The notes: a model not told the origin generated them from the letters alone. Numbered from the stretch's first letter, positions 55,188-64,000 are shown. The stretch is DNA of 64,000 bases from Streptomyces himastatinicus ATCC 53653 (GCF_000158915.1 NZ_GG657754.1:219806-283805); one strand, 5' to 3'. Numbers and translations: made by a program.

Positions 55188-55985
55188 GTGAATACGGAAT
55201 CATTGCCCGAGTCCTTCTATCGGCACCTGGGCGGCGGTCGATACGCGTCCAGTCCCGCCACGGCGGGGCCGTGGAGCCCGAAGACGCAGCACGGCGGCCC
55301 TCCCTCCGCGCTGCTGGGCAGGGCGCTGGAACGGCACGCGGCCCGGGAGGGGTTGCGCATCGCCCGCATCACGCTGGATCTGCCGCGCCCGGTTCCCGTG
55401 GGCGAGCTGGAGGTCCACGTCCGTACGCTCCGCTCGGGCGGGCGCACCGAGCTGCTGGAGGGCGAGCTGACCTCCGACGGCAAGAGCGTGCTGGTGGCAC
55501 GGGCCTGGAAAATCGCCGCCAGCCCGGCCGGCACCCCGTCGCTGCGGCCGGTTCCGGCCCCGCCCGAGCTGCCGGAGGCGCAGCCCGCACGGACGATGGC
55601 GGGCGCTCACCTGGACGGCTACCTCTCCGCGATGGAGTGGCGGTTCGAGCCGGGGAAGGCGTTCGACACACCCGGTCCGGGCACGGCCTGGGCGCGGCAG
55701 CGCATTCCGCTGGTGGCCGGCGAGGAGGACACCCCCCTGACCCGCGCCCTCACGCTGGCCGACAGCAACTGGGCCGTGGCCTTCGAACTCGACCATCAGC
55801 AGGGGTTCGTCATCAACACCGACATCACGCTGGCGCTGCACCGGGAACCCGTCGGCGAATGGTTCTGCATACGCGCCGCCACCGCGGCCAGCCCCCATGG
55901 GTCCGGGCTGGCCCTCGGGCAGCTCGACGACGAGGCCGGGGACTGCGGTCGCATCCTCCAGACCCTGCTGGTCGCCGACCGCTGA
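55188..55985 (+). CDS. acyl-CoA thioesterase-like (double hotdog) protein
   Basis: A 265-residue protein matching the TesB-like/thioesterase-family double hotdog. The N-terminal hotdog has KTQHGGPPSALLGRALERHA with the conserved HGGPPSALL, and ARITLDLPRPVPVGELEVHV. The C-terminal half carries DSNWAVAFELDHQQGFVINTDITLALHR, the expected second hotdog with N-T-D. Members hydrolyse acyl-CoA thioesters. GTG 55188 follows CGGAGAGG. It lies downstream of the MFS gene. Confidence 0.8.
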   Translation: MNTESLPESFYRHLGGGRYASSPATAGPWSPKTQHGGPPSALLGRALERHAAREGLRIARITLDLPRPVPVGELEVHVRTLRSGGRTELLEGELTSDGKSVLVARAWKIAASPAGTPSLRPVPAPPELPEAQPARTMAGAHLDGYLSAMEWRFEPGKAFDTPGPGTAWARQRIPLVAGEEDTPLTRALTLADSNWAVAFELDHQQGFVINTDITLALHREPVGEWFCIRAATAASPHGSGLALGQLDDEAGDCGRILQTLLVADR

Positions 55986-56145
55986 CGGGCACCCGTCGTC
56001 CACTCTCCGCAATCCGCACCCGCTCGGCCGCCTCCGGACAGGGGCCGCCCTTGTGCTCGGGCACGCCCGGTCACGTACCATCCGGGCATCGCGGGGCCCG
56101 CCATTTCCCACGGCTCGCCCCGCCACCCGTCAGCAAGGAGTTCTC

Positions 56146-56568
56146 ATGTCCAAGCCGCCGCTGCCGCCCGAGGCCGTCGCCCTGCTGCGCCGCCCCAATC
56201 CGGCCGTCATGGCCACCGTGCGCTCGGACGGCACCCCCGTGTCCACTCCCACCTGGTACGCGTGGGAGGACAGCCGTGTCCTGGTCAACCTGGACGACGG
56301 CCGGGTACGGCTGAAGCATCTGCGCCGCGATCCGCGGGTGACCCTCACCGTCATGGACAAGGACGACTGGTACACCCATGTCACCCTCATCGGACGTGTC
56401 GTCGAGACGCGTGAGGACGAGGGCCTGGCCGACATCGACCGCATCGCCCACCACTACATCGGCAGCCAGTATCCGGACCGGGTCCGCGCCCGGACCAGCG
56501 CCTGGATCGAGGTCGAGCGGTGGCACGGGTGGGGTTCGATGAAGGACAACGACCAGGCTTCCGCGTAA
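56146..56568 (+). CDS. PPOX-class F420-dependent oxidoreductase
   Basis: A 140-residue split-barrel flavin/F420-binding protein: PNPAVMATVRSDGTPVSTPTWYAWEDSRVLVNLDDGRVRLKHLRRDPRVTLTVMD is broken here by positions but shows the characteristic cofactor-binding beta barrel, and the tail IEVERWHGWG is typical of the family. Such proteins use F420 or FMN to reduce small substrates. ATG 56146 is preceded by AAGGAG. It converges with the TPR-protein gene across a terminator. Confidence 0.88.
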   Translation: MSKPPLPPEAVALLRRPNPAVMATVRSDGTPVSTPTWYAWEDSRVLVNLDDGRVRLKHLRRDPRVTLTVMDKDDWYTHVTLIGRVVETREDEGLADIDRIAHHYIGSQYPDRVRARTSAWIEVERWHGWGSMKDNDQASA

Positions 56569-56580
56569 GCCGTCGAACGC

Positions 56581-56609
56581 CCCGGCCCCAGGCCCGTCCG
56601 GGGCCGGGG
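56581..56609. terminator. bidirectional terminator hairpin
   Basis: CCCGGCCCC and GGGGCCGGG arms around a ten-base loop between the convergent oxidoreductase and TPR-protein genes. Confidence 0.7.
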
Positions 56610-56623
56610 CGGGGTCATTCGTA

Positions 56624-57709
56624 TCAGGCGGTGGCGGCCTCCCTCAGGCGTTCCGGGGACGCCGTCGCCCCCTCCGCGTCCTCCGTGATGCCGAGCTCCA
56701 CCCGTGCGCGGTCCACCATCCGGCGGGCGTGCCGCAGCCCGATGCGGTCCAGCACGCAGGCCAGTTCGGCGAGATCGGCGGCCGTCCCGTCCCGGTCACG
56801 CCCCAGCCGGGCCAGGGACTTGACGAGCCCCAGCCTGGCGAGGGCCTCACCGCGCGGCTCGCTCATGGTGCGGAACTCGGTCAGCGCCTCCTGGTAGATG
56901 TCACGCGCCTCCGCGTAGCGGCCCGCGCGGTAGAGCACATTGCCGCGCATCTTGTGGTTGTAGGCCAGCGCGCTCATCAGGTTCATCGTGCGGCACGTCA
57001 CCTCCGCCTCGGCGAGCAGCTCCAGCGCACGGTCCGCGTCGCCGTCGCGCACCGAGACGATGTCGGCCAGACCGCGCAGCGCCCAGGCGTGTCCGCGCCG
57101 GTCGTCGGCCTGCGCGGCGATCGCCGCGGACTCCTCGAACATCGCGTACGCCGTGTCGTAGGACCCGGTGTTGCGATGCATCTGGGCGATGCCCTCCAGC
57201 GCCCATACGGTGTGCCGCGCCTCGCCACGTTCCCGCGCCTCGGCGAGGAGTTGCTCGTGCAGCGCGCTCACGGCTTCGTAATCCCCCTGGATACGGCCCG
57301 TCTCCGCCAGGCCCGCGAGCGAGTAGCCGCGGGCGAGGATGTCCCCGCCGTGTTCGCCGAGTTCGGCCGCGAAGCCGAGCAGCCGCCACGCCAGCGTCAG
57401 GGCGCCCCGCTGCCGGGCGAGCGTGCCGCCGCTCCACAGCGCCCACGCCATCGCCCCGGCGTCCCCCGCCGTACGGGCCGCCCGGTAGCTGGCCTTCCAC
57501 TCGCGGTCGGCATCCGCCACGTGTCCCAGTCTGCGGTGGGCCTCGGCCACCGCGAGCCCCACGCGTGCCGTCTCACGCGGGCAGCCGCTCCGCTCGGCCG
57601 CCCGCAACTGCTCGGTACCCGCGGCCAGTACGTCGACCAGCGATGAGTTCACGGACAGGGTGGTGGTGAGGGAGCCCTGGTACTCCGGGGCGAATGCCTT
57701 GCCGTACAT
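56624..57709 (-). CDS. tetratricopeptide-repeat protein
   Basis: A 361-residue protein built from about seven TPR-like helical pairs. Examples are ARVGLAVAEAHRRLGHVADA, ARGYSLAGLAETGRIQGDYEA and YNHKMRGNVLYRAGRYAEARDIYQEAL. It carries no signal peptide or membrane span, so it is probably cytoplasmic and serves as a binding scaffold. ATG 57707-57709 has GGAAAGG upstream and is preferred to a longer in-frame start at 57763. An inverted repeat lies in its promoter region. No partner is obvious. Confidence 0.8.
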   Translation of the reverse strand: MYGKAFAPEYQGSLTTTLSVNSSLVDVLAAGTEQLRAAERSGCPRETARVGLAVAEAHRRLGHVADADREWKASYRAARTAGDAGAMAWALWSGGTLARQRGALTLAWRLLGFAAELGEHGGDILARGYSLAGLAETGRIQGDYEAVSALHEQLLAEARERGEARHTVWALEGIAQMHRNTGSYDTAYAMFEESAAIAAQADDRRGHAWALRGLADIVSVRDGDADRALELLAEAEVTCRTMNLMSALAYNHKMRGNVLYRAGRYAEARDIYQEALTEFRTMSEPRGEALARLGLVKSLARLGRDRDGTAADLAELACVLDRIGLRHARRMVDRARVELGITEDAEGATASPERLREAATA

Positions 57710-57755
57710 GGATGCCTTTCCGTCGGTGGTTCCGGCGGAAGCGCATGAGCACCCA

Positions 57756-57787
57756 CTATGCACCGCGTCTATACATCACGTGCATAG
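57756..57787. promoter_or_regulatory. inverted repeat upstream of the TPR gene
   Basis: CTATGCAC (57756-57763) and GTGCATAG (57780-57787) are perfect complements 16 bases apart, a possible dimer binding site overlapping TATA-rich sequence that could hold the -10 element. Confidence 0.45.
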
Positions 57788-57897
57788 CAGGCCGCAAACG
57801 ACCCTTCTCTCCATGGGCCGCCGCGCGTCCGCTGCCGATCAAGACGCGATACGGCCCGGGGAGGTTGTTCCGGATCCGTGTCATCCACCTTGGGTGT

Positions 57898-57923
57898 CCC
57901 GGACGGCCGGAGGGCCGCCCGGG
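57898..57923 (-). terminator. terminator hairpin after the second peptide ABC operon
   Basis: CCCGGACGGCC and GGCCGCCCGGG pair with one mismatch around a four-base loop, starting just beyond the ATPase stop codon at 57935. Confidence 0.55.
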
Positions 57924-57934
57924 AACCCGCCACG

Positions 57935-59606
57935 TCAGGTGGTGCGCAGTGCCTGGCCCGGGAGCGAGGCCAGCAGTTCCCGGGTGTAGGCGTGGCGCGG
58001 GGCCTTCAGGACCTCGTCCACATCGCCCCGCTCCACGACCCGCCCCTCCTTGAACACCAGTACGCGATCGGCGAGATGGTGCACCACGCCCAGGTCGTGC
58101 GAGATGAAGAGCAGCGAGGTGCCGAGTTCCGCCCGCAGGTCCGCGATCAGGTCGAGCACCTGGGCCTGGATCAGGACGTCCAGCGCGGACAGCGGCTCGT
58201 CGCACACGATGATCTCCGGCTCGGCGATCAGCGCCCGCGCTATCGCCACCCGCTGACGCTGGCCGCCGGACAGCGAGCGGGGGCGGCGGGTGAGGTGACC
58301 TGCGGTCAGCCCGACGCGTTCGAGGGCGGCGACGGCCAAATCACGCCGCTGGGCCCGGGAGTCCTGCCGCGGGATGTTCTCCGCCAGCACCTGGCCCACG
58401 GTCCAGCGCGGGTCGAAGGAGCTGAGCGGGTCCTGCGGTACGTACTGGACCAGCCGGCGCGAGGCCCTGCGCTCCCGCTCGGTCAGCACGCTCCAGGGGC
58501 GGCCGTGCAGCCGTACCTCGCCGGAGTCGGGCCGGGTGAGGGCGAGCACGATGTCGGCGCAGGTCGTCTTGCCCGAACCGGACTCGCCGACGATGCCCAG
58601 CGCCTCCCCGCGGTGGAGCCGGAACGACACGTCGTCCAGGGCGGTGAACCGCTCCTGGCCGGGGCCGCGCAGGGCGTACGTCTTGGTCAGGCGGCTCGCT
58701 TCCAGGACCACCTCGTCGTCGGACCGCCGCGGGGAGGCCGGTTCGCCGCGGGCGGCGGTGGCCGCGGGGCGGTCGCCGGCCAGCCGCGCGCCGCGCGAAG
58801 CGGCCGAGGGGATCGCCGCCAGCAGCTCCCGGGTGTACGGGGCGCGGGGGCGCCGGAGCACCTCGCGCACCGGCCCGTCCTCCACCACCTTGGCCGCGTT
58901 CCATCACCAGGACGCGGTCGGCGATGTCCGCGACGACGGCCAGGTCATGGCTGATCAGCAGCAGCCCGGTACCGTCGGCGACGCGGGCGGCGAGGAGTTC
59001 GACGATCTGCCGCTGCACGGTCACGTCCAGCGCCGTGGTGGGCTCGTCGGCGATGATCAGCTCGGGTTCGGCGGCGATGGCGGAGGCGATCAGGGCGCGC
59101 TGGCGCAGTCCCCCGGACAGCTCGTGCGGATGGGCGTCGATGCGCCGCTCCGGCTCCGGCATGCCGACCGCCCGCAGGGTGTCCAGGACGCGTTCGCGCG
59201 CCCGGGCGCGGGGCACCAGCCGGTGGTGCCGGATCGCCTCGCCCACCTCCTGGCCCACGGTACGGAGCGGGTCGAGGGAGACCAGCGCATCCTGGAGGAC
59301 CAGCCCGGCGAACCGGCCGCGCAGCGCACGCCAGTCCCGCTGGGAGAAGCGGGTCGCGTCCCGGCCGTCGACCCGCAGCGCGTCGGCCCGGGTCACCGCC
59401 TCCCGGGGGTTCAGCCCGACGAGGGAGCGGGCGGTGACGCTCTTGCCCGAGCCCGATTCGCCGACGATCGCCACGCACTCCCCCGGGTGGACGGCGAACG
59501 AGACGCCGTGCACGGCGGGTACGGTGCCGCCGCGCGCGCGGAAACCGATGCGCAGCGCGTCCACTTCGACGAGCGGGCGGGCGGCGGCCGGATCGCTTGC
59601 GGTCAT
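57935..59606 (-). CDS. fused tandem peptide ABC ATPase (DppD-DppF type; apparent frameshift)
   Basis: Two complete ATPase domains are encoded in one gene of about 556 residues. Domain 1 has [41 protein letters not shown] and ISHDLAVV. Domain 2 has [41 protein letters not shown] and ISHDLGVV. The frame changes at RVLVMERG, in a GGCC (58892-58895); removing one base gives MERGKVVEDGPVREVL as expected. The span of 1672 nt is one more than a multiple of three. The fusion powers the two permeases encoded upstream. ATG 59604-59606 overlaps the permease stop (ATGA). Confidence 0.87.
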
Positions 59607-60426
59607 GAGGTCCTGCCTTCCAGGAGGAGTTGCAGCTTGCGGCCGACCACGGTGAAGGCGATCACGGTGGCGGTCATCGCAAGACCCGGGAAGAGCCCGG
59701 CCCACCAGGCGGTACGGAGGATGTCGCGGCCCTCGGACAGCATCACGCCCCACTCGGGCACCGGGGGCTGGGGCCCAGGCCGAGGAAGCTCAGCCCGGAG
59801 ACGGCCACGATCGAGGTGCCGATGTCGATGGTGGCGATGACGGGGATGGCGACCAGGACGTTGGGGGCGATGTGCCGTGCCAGGATCCAGCCGCGGCCGC
59901 GTCCCTGGACGACGGCGTGGGTGACGTATCCGGCGTCCTTCACCGCCCGGGTCTGCGCCCGGATCACCCGGGCGAACTTCGGTACGCCCGAGATGCCGAT
60001 CGCCACCGCGATGTTGAGGACGCCGGGCCCGGTGAAGACCACCACGAGCATCGCCAGCAGTACGCCCGGAAACGCGGAGACCACGTCGAGCACCCGCGCC
60101 ACGGCCTCGTCGGCGGCCCGGCCGGACAGCCCGGCGAGGACACCGGTCAGCAGGCCGAGGACCAGGCTGATGAGCATGGCCGCCACCCCGAGCAGCAGGG
60201 AGTAGCGCGCCCCGTGCACGACCCTGGCGAACACGTCCCGGCCGAGCAGGTCGGTGCCGAACCAGTGCCGCGCGCCGGGGGCCTGGAGGGATTCGGGCAT
60301 CGAGGAGCGGAGCGGGTCGGTGTCGCCGAAGAGGCCGGGGAAAGCGGCGGCGAGCAGAGATACGGCGATGAGCGCGGCGCACAGGGCGGTGCCGGTGTGG
60401 CGCAGCAGGCCAAGACGTGGGGTCAT
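59603..60426 (-). CDS. peptide ABC transporter permease (DppC-like; apparent frameshift)
   Basis: A DppC-type permease. Family segments are HWFGTDLLGRDVFARVVHGARYSLLLGVAAML and AFPGVLLAMLVVVFTGPGVL. The coupling loop is KDAGYVTHAVVQGRGRGWILARHIAPN. Near the end the frame breaks at GLSFLGLGP; with one more C at 59770-59776 it reads LGLGPQPPVPEWGVMLSEGR and continues to the stop at 59603, giving about 274 residues. The span of 824 nt is one short of a multiple of three. ATG 60424-60426 overlaps the previous stop. Confidence 0.87.
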
Positions 60427-61406
60427 CGGGTCCTCAGCCTCGGGTCGATGAGCAGGTTGACGATGTCGACGAGCGTGGAGATGACCACGTACGCGAAGGC
60501 GGCGAGCAGGACGACGGCGAGCACGACCGGCACGTCCTTGTTGGTCACGGCGGTCAGGGTGACGGCGCCGAGCCCGGGGCGGCCGAAGACCGTTTCGGTG
60601 ATGACGGCGCCGCCGAGCAGGTTGCCGATCATCCAGCCGCCCAGGTTGATCACCGGTGGCAGTGCATGGGCCAGGGCGTGGCGCAGCCGTACCAGGGTCT
60701 CGCCGACGCCCCGCGCCCGTACGGTGGTGATGAACGGCTGCTCCAGCGTGGATTCCAGTGCTTCCCGCAGGACTTGGGACAGCAGTCCGGCCATGGGCAG
60801 GCCGAGGGTGACGGCGGGCAGGACGAGGGAGGCCGCCCCGCGGTCGGCGGTAACCGGGAACCAGCCCAGCTCGAACGAGAACACCATCAGCAGCAGGATC
60901 CCGAGCCAGTACACCGGCGTGGACGTGGCGACGAGTTCGGCCAGTGAGGCCACCGCGCGCAGGGGACGCGCCCGGCCCGCGGTGGCGATCGCCACCGACA
61001 GGGCAAGGATCAGGGCCAACACCGCTGAGAGCAGGGTCAGTTGGGCCGTGGGCCACAGCTGGTCACCGACGATGGCGGCGACCGGCTGCCGCATCGCGTA
61101 GGAGGTGCCGAGGTCGCCGTGGAGCAGCCGTCCCAGATAGTCCAGGTACTGCACGAGAGGCGGCCGGTCCAGGCCCCAATCGGCGGCGACCGCCTCCTGG
61201 GCGCCCGGATAGGTCTGATCGCCGAGCAGGATGTCCTCGATCTTTCCCGGCATGGAGTGCAGCACGACGTAGGCCACGGTGGCGGCCGCCCACATCACAC
61301 CGAGACCGGTGGCGACGCGGGTGGCGATCCGCCGCCGGGCCACGGCTCCCGGCCGGACCGGGCGGGTGTCCGCGGGGCGGTCGGTGGTGGCGGGGGCCGT
61401 GGTCAT
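60423..61406 (-). CDS. peptide ABC transporter permease (DppB-like)
   Basis: A 327-residue DppB-type permease. Its features are RRRIATRVATGLGVMWAAATVAYVVL (first span), YLGRLLHGDLGTSYAMRQPVAAIV, the coupling loop FITTVRARGVGETLVRLRHALAHA, and ETVFGRPGLGAVTLTAVTNKD near the end. ATG 61404-61406 overlaps the binding-protein stop in an ATGA junction, and its own stop overlaps the next ATG likewise. It forms the channel with the DppC-like subunit. Confidence 0.9.
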   Translation of the reverse strand: MTTAPATTDRPADTRPVRPGAVARRRIATRVATGLGVMWAAATVAYVVLHSMPGKIEDILLGDQTYPGAQEAVAADWGLDRPPLVQYLDYLGRLLHGDLGTSYAMRQPVAAIVGDQLWPTAQLTLLSAVLALILALSVAIATAGRARPLRAVASLAELVATSTPVYWLGILLLMVFSFELGWFPVTADRGAASLVLPAVTLGLPMAGLLSQVLREALESTLEQPFITTVRARGVGETLVRLRHALAHALPPVINLGGWMIGNLLGGAVITETVFGRPGLGAVTLTAVTNKDVPVVLAVVLLAAFAYVVISTLVDIVNLLIDPRLRTR

Positions 61407-63019
61407 CGGCCGACCCGTACCGCGTAGGAGGTGGCGGGCGAGTCGAGCTGGGTCTCGAAGCCGAGCCCGTGGACCGTGTCGGAGGCGGCGATCTGGTAGT
61501 GCGGGGCGAACAGCGGGACGATGTACGCCCGGTCCACGGCGCGCCGCTGGATCTTCGCGAGCAGGGGGCGGCGCCGTTCCAGGTCGGTGGTGGCCAGGGC
61601 CCGGTTGATCATGGCGTCGAGCTTTCTGTCGTATCCGTGGACATTGCCGTAGAGGAACTCGGTGCTGCCGAGGACCTGTCGCAGCTCCAGCCCGGCGTCC
61701 AGCGGATTGAGGGTGTTCGGGTAGATGCTCCAGTTGCCGGTGGCCTTCTGGTCGGTGAACTCCCCGGCGGTGTTGATCTTCAGATCGAGGTCGAGTCCGA
61801 TGTTCTGCCGCAGCTCGGCCTGGAGCGCCTCGATCAGCACATCGCGGTTGTCGCGCACATACGGCTGGGGATAGCCGACCTCGAGGGTGAGCCGCTCGCC
61901 GTCCTTGGTGCGGTAGCCGTCGCCGTCGCGTCCGGTCCACCCCGCCTCGTCCAGCAGCCGGTTGGCCTTCTTCGGGTCGTTGCCCCAGGTGTTCTTCAGC
62001 GAGGCGTCGTAGTCGGAGTTGTCGGGGCCGATGTTGGACCAGGCACGCGGCACGGTGCCCCGGTAGACGGCCTTCACCACCGCGTCCAGGTCGGCGCCGT
62101 CGCGCAGCGCGCGCCGGACCCGGATGTCGGCGCCGGGCCCCCGGGTGTAGTTGATGTTGAGGGTGAACGAGGTCTGCCGGGAAGGGCCGGTGAGGTACCG
62201 GAAGCCCTTGACGCCCTTGAACAGCGGTACGTCCAGGGGCTGTACGCCCTCGATGGCGTCCACCTGGCCCGAGGCGAGCGCTCCGGAACGAGTGGAGTAC
62301 TCGGGCAGGAAGCGGTAGGTGACGGCGTCGAGATACGCCGGGCCCCGGTGCCGCGAGAAGCCGGGCGGCCAGTCGTAGCGGGGGTTCTTGCGGAAGCGTA
62401 CGGACTGGCCGCGGGTGTAGCTGTCGAGGGTGAACGGGCCGGTGCCGACGAGCGACCGGCTCGCGTTGCACAGCGTGTCGCCCTTCTTCAGCGAGGACGG
62501 CGAGAGGAAGCCCAGCTTGACGCTGGAGAGCGACTCCAGGAGCGAGGAGTCGGGGTTCTTCAGCTCGATCCGCAGCGTGTGCGGATCGGGCGCGGTGCTG
62601 CGCTGGTAGTTGACGAGCAGGCTGGCGGCGTCAGCCGCGTTCGCCGGGTCGGCGACGTAGTCGAAGTTGGCCTTCGCGGCCCGCGCGTCGAAGCGGGTGC
62701 CGTCGCTGAACGTCACATCGTCGCGGAGCCGGAAGGTGTAGACCGTGCCGCCGTCGGAGATCTTCCAGTGCGTGGCCAGCCAGGGCGCGAAGGTGCCGTC
62801 CCGCTTCTTCGCGATCAGCGAGTCGACGTAGTTGCGGATGATGATGAACGCGTTCTGCTGTGTGGAGCGGTGCGGGTCGAAGCACTGCGGCTCCGTGGTG
62901 ACGCCCCAGGTCAGGGAGTTGCCCGCAGCGGAGGTGCGGGCCCCGGCCCCGGAGGGCGCGCAGCCTGCGAGCAGCAGCAGCGCGCCGAGGGCGGCGGCGA
63001 GGAGACGGCGGTTACGCAT
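61403..63019 (-). CDS. peptide/nickel ABC transporter substrate-binding lipoprotein (family 5)
   Basis: A 538-residue family-5 binding protein. The signal peptide RRLLAAALGALLLLAGC ends in a lipobox. The early SLTWGVTTEPQCFDPHRSTQQ, LATHWKISDGGTVYTFRLRDDVTFSDGTRFDA and RVRRALRDGADLDAVVKAVY segments are typical. It is the capture protein of this importer. ATG 63017-63019 overlaps the acetyltransferase stop by eight bases. The ligand (a peptide, or a metal chelate as in some related systems) cannot be told from sequence alone. Confidence 0.88.
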   Translation of the reverse strand: MRNRRLLAAALGALLLLAGCAPSGAGARTSAAGNSLTWGVTTEPQCFDPHRSTQQNAFIIIRNYVDSLIAKKRDGTFAPWLATHWKISDGGTVYTFRLRDDVTFSDGTRFDARAAKANFDYVADPANAADAASLLVNYQRSTAPDPHTLRIELKNPDSSLLESLSSVKLGFLSPSSLKKGDTLCNASRSLVGTGPFTLDSYTRGQSVRFRKNPRYDWPPGFSRHRGPAYLDAVTYRFLPEYSTRSGALASGQVDAIEGVQPLDVPLFKGVKGFRYLTGPSRQTSFTLNINYTRGPGADIRVRRALRDGADLDAVVKAVYRGTVPRAWSNIGPDNSDYDASLKNTWGNDPKKANRLLDEAGWTGRDGDGYRTKDGERLTLEVGYPQPYVRDNRDVLIEALQAELRQNIGLDLDLKINTAGEFTDQKATGNWSIYPNTLNPLDAGLELRQVLGSTEFLYGNVHGYDRKLDAMINRALATTDLERRRPLLAKIQRRAVDRAYIVPLFAPHYQIAASDTVHGLGFETQLDSPATSYAVRVGR

Positions 63020-63551
63020 GGCGCCCCCGCTCGGCGTCGCGGGCGGTGTGCAGGGGCTTCGCGAAGCAGACGCTGTACGGGTCGAGCGCGTACGGCGGAT
63101 ACGCCGGGATGCGATGCCAGCCCTCGCGGGTGTAGAGGGCGGCGGCCTCCGGCTGCTCGATCCCGGTCTGGAGCATCAGCCGGGTGATGCCCCGCTCGAC
63201 GGCGGACGCCTCGACGGCCGCCAGCGCCGCCACGGCCAGCCCGCGCCCGCGGTGGTCGGCGCGTACGAACACCCGCTTGATCTCCCACCGGCCGCCGGAG
63301 AGCGCCCGCAGCGAGGCGGTGGCGACGGGTTCACCGGATCCGGCGAAGGCGACCCAGGTGACGGCGACCTCGTCGGGGGTGGGCGGGGGCGGCAGATGCG
63401 GGCGTGGCCCGTACTTCGCGTACCGCGCCTTGATCTCGACGTCCATCAGCGCCCGCAGTTCGACGGCCGCCGGGTCGTCCCACCCGCGTGCCGCCCAGTG
63501 GACGGGGCCGCTGGGCGCCGGCGCTGAGAGGGCGGTCGGTGTATGGGTCAT
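63012..63551 (-). CDS. GNAT-family N-acetyltransferase
   Basis: A 179-residue acetyltransferase. The core is WEIKRVFVRADHRGRGLAVAALAAVEASAVERG with the RGRGLA pyrophosphate loop, followed by RLMLQTGIEQPEAAALYTREGWHRIPAYPPY, typical of small-molecule or amine acetylating GNATs. It sits between an aminotransferase and a peptide ABC importer with overlapping ends on both sides, so it may modify the imported compound or its product. Confidence 0.87.
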   Translation of the reverse strand: MTHTPTALSAPAPSGPVHWAARGWDDPAAVELRALMDVEIKARYAKYGPRPHLPPPPTPDEVAVTWVAFAGSGEPVATASLRALSGGRWEIKRVFVRADHRGRGLAVAALAAVEASAVERGITRLMLQTGIEQPEAAALYTREGWHRIPAYPPYALDPYSVCFAKPLHTARDAERGRHA

Positions 63552-64000
63552 CGGGCCGCCTCCGGCTTCAGTGCCTCGGCCAGTCGGCCCACCGCGATGG
63601 CCACGTCGTCCTCGGCCACCGCGCCGATGCCGAGCCGGATGCGCCCCGGGGATCCGGTGCCGCCGGGCGGGGAGAAGAGGCTGCCGACGCCGAAGTCGGT
63701 GCCGAGGGCGTGGGCCCGCGCCCGCGCCGCGTGCAGATCCAGGCCCTCGTCCGCCACGGTGGCCCACAGGAACAGCCCGCCCTCCGGCAGCCGGGCCTCG
63801 ATGCGGCCGGGGAGCGCCGTGGCGAGCGCCGTGTGGAGGGCGCGCGCCCGGCGCCCGTACAGCGCCCGTGCGTCGGCGGTGACGCGGTCGAAGAGGCCGG
63901 GCGTGGTCAGCAGTGCGGTGGCGATGGTCTGGGTGAAGGTCGAGGAGTGCTGGTCCTGGTTGGCGCGCAGCCGCGCCACCGCCGGGAGCAGCCATGGCGG
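63548..64000 (-). CDS. PLP-dependent aminotransferase, C-terminal part (partial)
   Basis: The window ends inside this gene; about 150 C-terminal codons are visible. They match the small domain of class I/II (MocR-like or aspartate-type) aminotransferases: RALYGRRARALHTALATALPG, EARLPEGGLFLWATV, and the closing GRIRLGIGAVAEDDVAIAVGRLAEAL. The catalytic lysine would lie outside the window. The stop overlaps the acetyltransferase ATG (ATGA), placing it first in the visible part of the operon. The substrate is unknown. Confidence 0.82.
   Translation of the reverse strand, partial: PPWLLPAVARLRANQDQHSSTFTQTIATALLTTPGLFDRVTADARALYGRRARALHTALATALPGRIEARLPEGGLFLWATVADEGLDLHAARARAHALGTDFGVGSLFSPPGGTGSPGRIRLGIGAVAEDDVAIAVGRLAEALKPEAAR

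Noticed and set aside
55154..56314. 386-residue plus-strand frame over the thioesterase-like and PPOX genes
   Set aside because: It spans two well-supported genes in the wrong frame with Arg/Gly/Ala-rich low-complexity translation.

Overview
The window looks like a Streptomyces (or very close actinobacterial) chromosome. It is very GC-rich with strong third-position G/C bias. It carries DmdR/IdeR-type iron boxes, rare TTA codons, many ATGA/GTGA stop-start overlaps, and a trimodular NRPS whose three specificity codes read as those of coelichelin synthetase CchH. No tRNA, rRNA, CRISPR array, insertion sequence or prophage was seen.

Region 1 (1-24783) is a coelichelin locus with an unusual left flank. 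It holds cchJ (esterase), cchI and cchG (two halves of an ABC exporter), cchH (3657-residue NRPS), cchF (ferri-siderophore lipoprotein), cchE/D/C (import ATPase and permeases), cchB (ornithine hydroxylase) and cchA (formyltransferase). Four iron-box-like sites divide it into iron-controlled units: cchF-G-H-I, cchB-C-D-E, cchA, and cchJ with a divergent amidohydrolase-acetyltransferase pair. Left of these lies the end of an argB-like gene, so an ornithine-supply function is plausible there. No mbtH gene is visible in the locus.

Region 2 (24868-34748) holds a small secreted protein and a sugar-type catabolic operon (MFS carrier, Gfo/Idh dehydrogenase, TIM-barrel isomerase). An orphan sugar-binding lipoprotein and a LacI regulator follow; two identical perfect palindromes tie these to one regulon. 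Next come a tiny ribosomal protein gene of bL37 type, a ribbon-helix-helix/glyoxalase-fold/methyltransferase operon with a striking CTAG operator array, and a divergent LysR/SDR pair.

Region 3 (34851-45548) is a hydroxyproline-type catabolic operon: FAD oxidase, GntR regulator, DapA-family deaminase, proline-racemase-family enzyme, semialdehyde dehydrogenase and APC permease, with a clear promoter and operator. It runs into a multidomain SpoIIE phosphatase/kinase, then a YrdC/Sua5-family protein and a small lipoprotein.

Region 4 (45677-57709) contains a methyltransferase remnant, a complete five-gene oligopeptide ABC operon, an alginate-lyase-like secreted protein, a divergent LysR/MFS pair, a thioesterase-fold protein, a PPOX/F420 oxidoreductase and a TPR protein.

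Region 5 (57935-64000, minus strand) is a second peptide-type ABC operon preceded by GNAT and aminotransferase genes, every junction overlapping by 4 or 8 bases.

Four genes (cchG, the GntR gene, one permease and the fused ATPase of region 5) each carry an apparent one-base frameshift, three of them in or next to G/C runs. Each would be restored by a single-base correction, so consensus errors are the likeliest cause.
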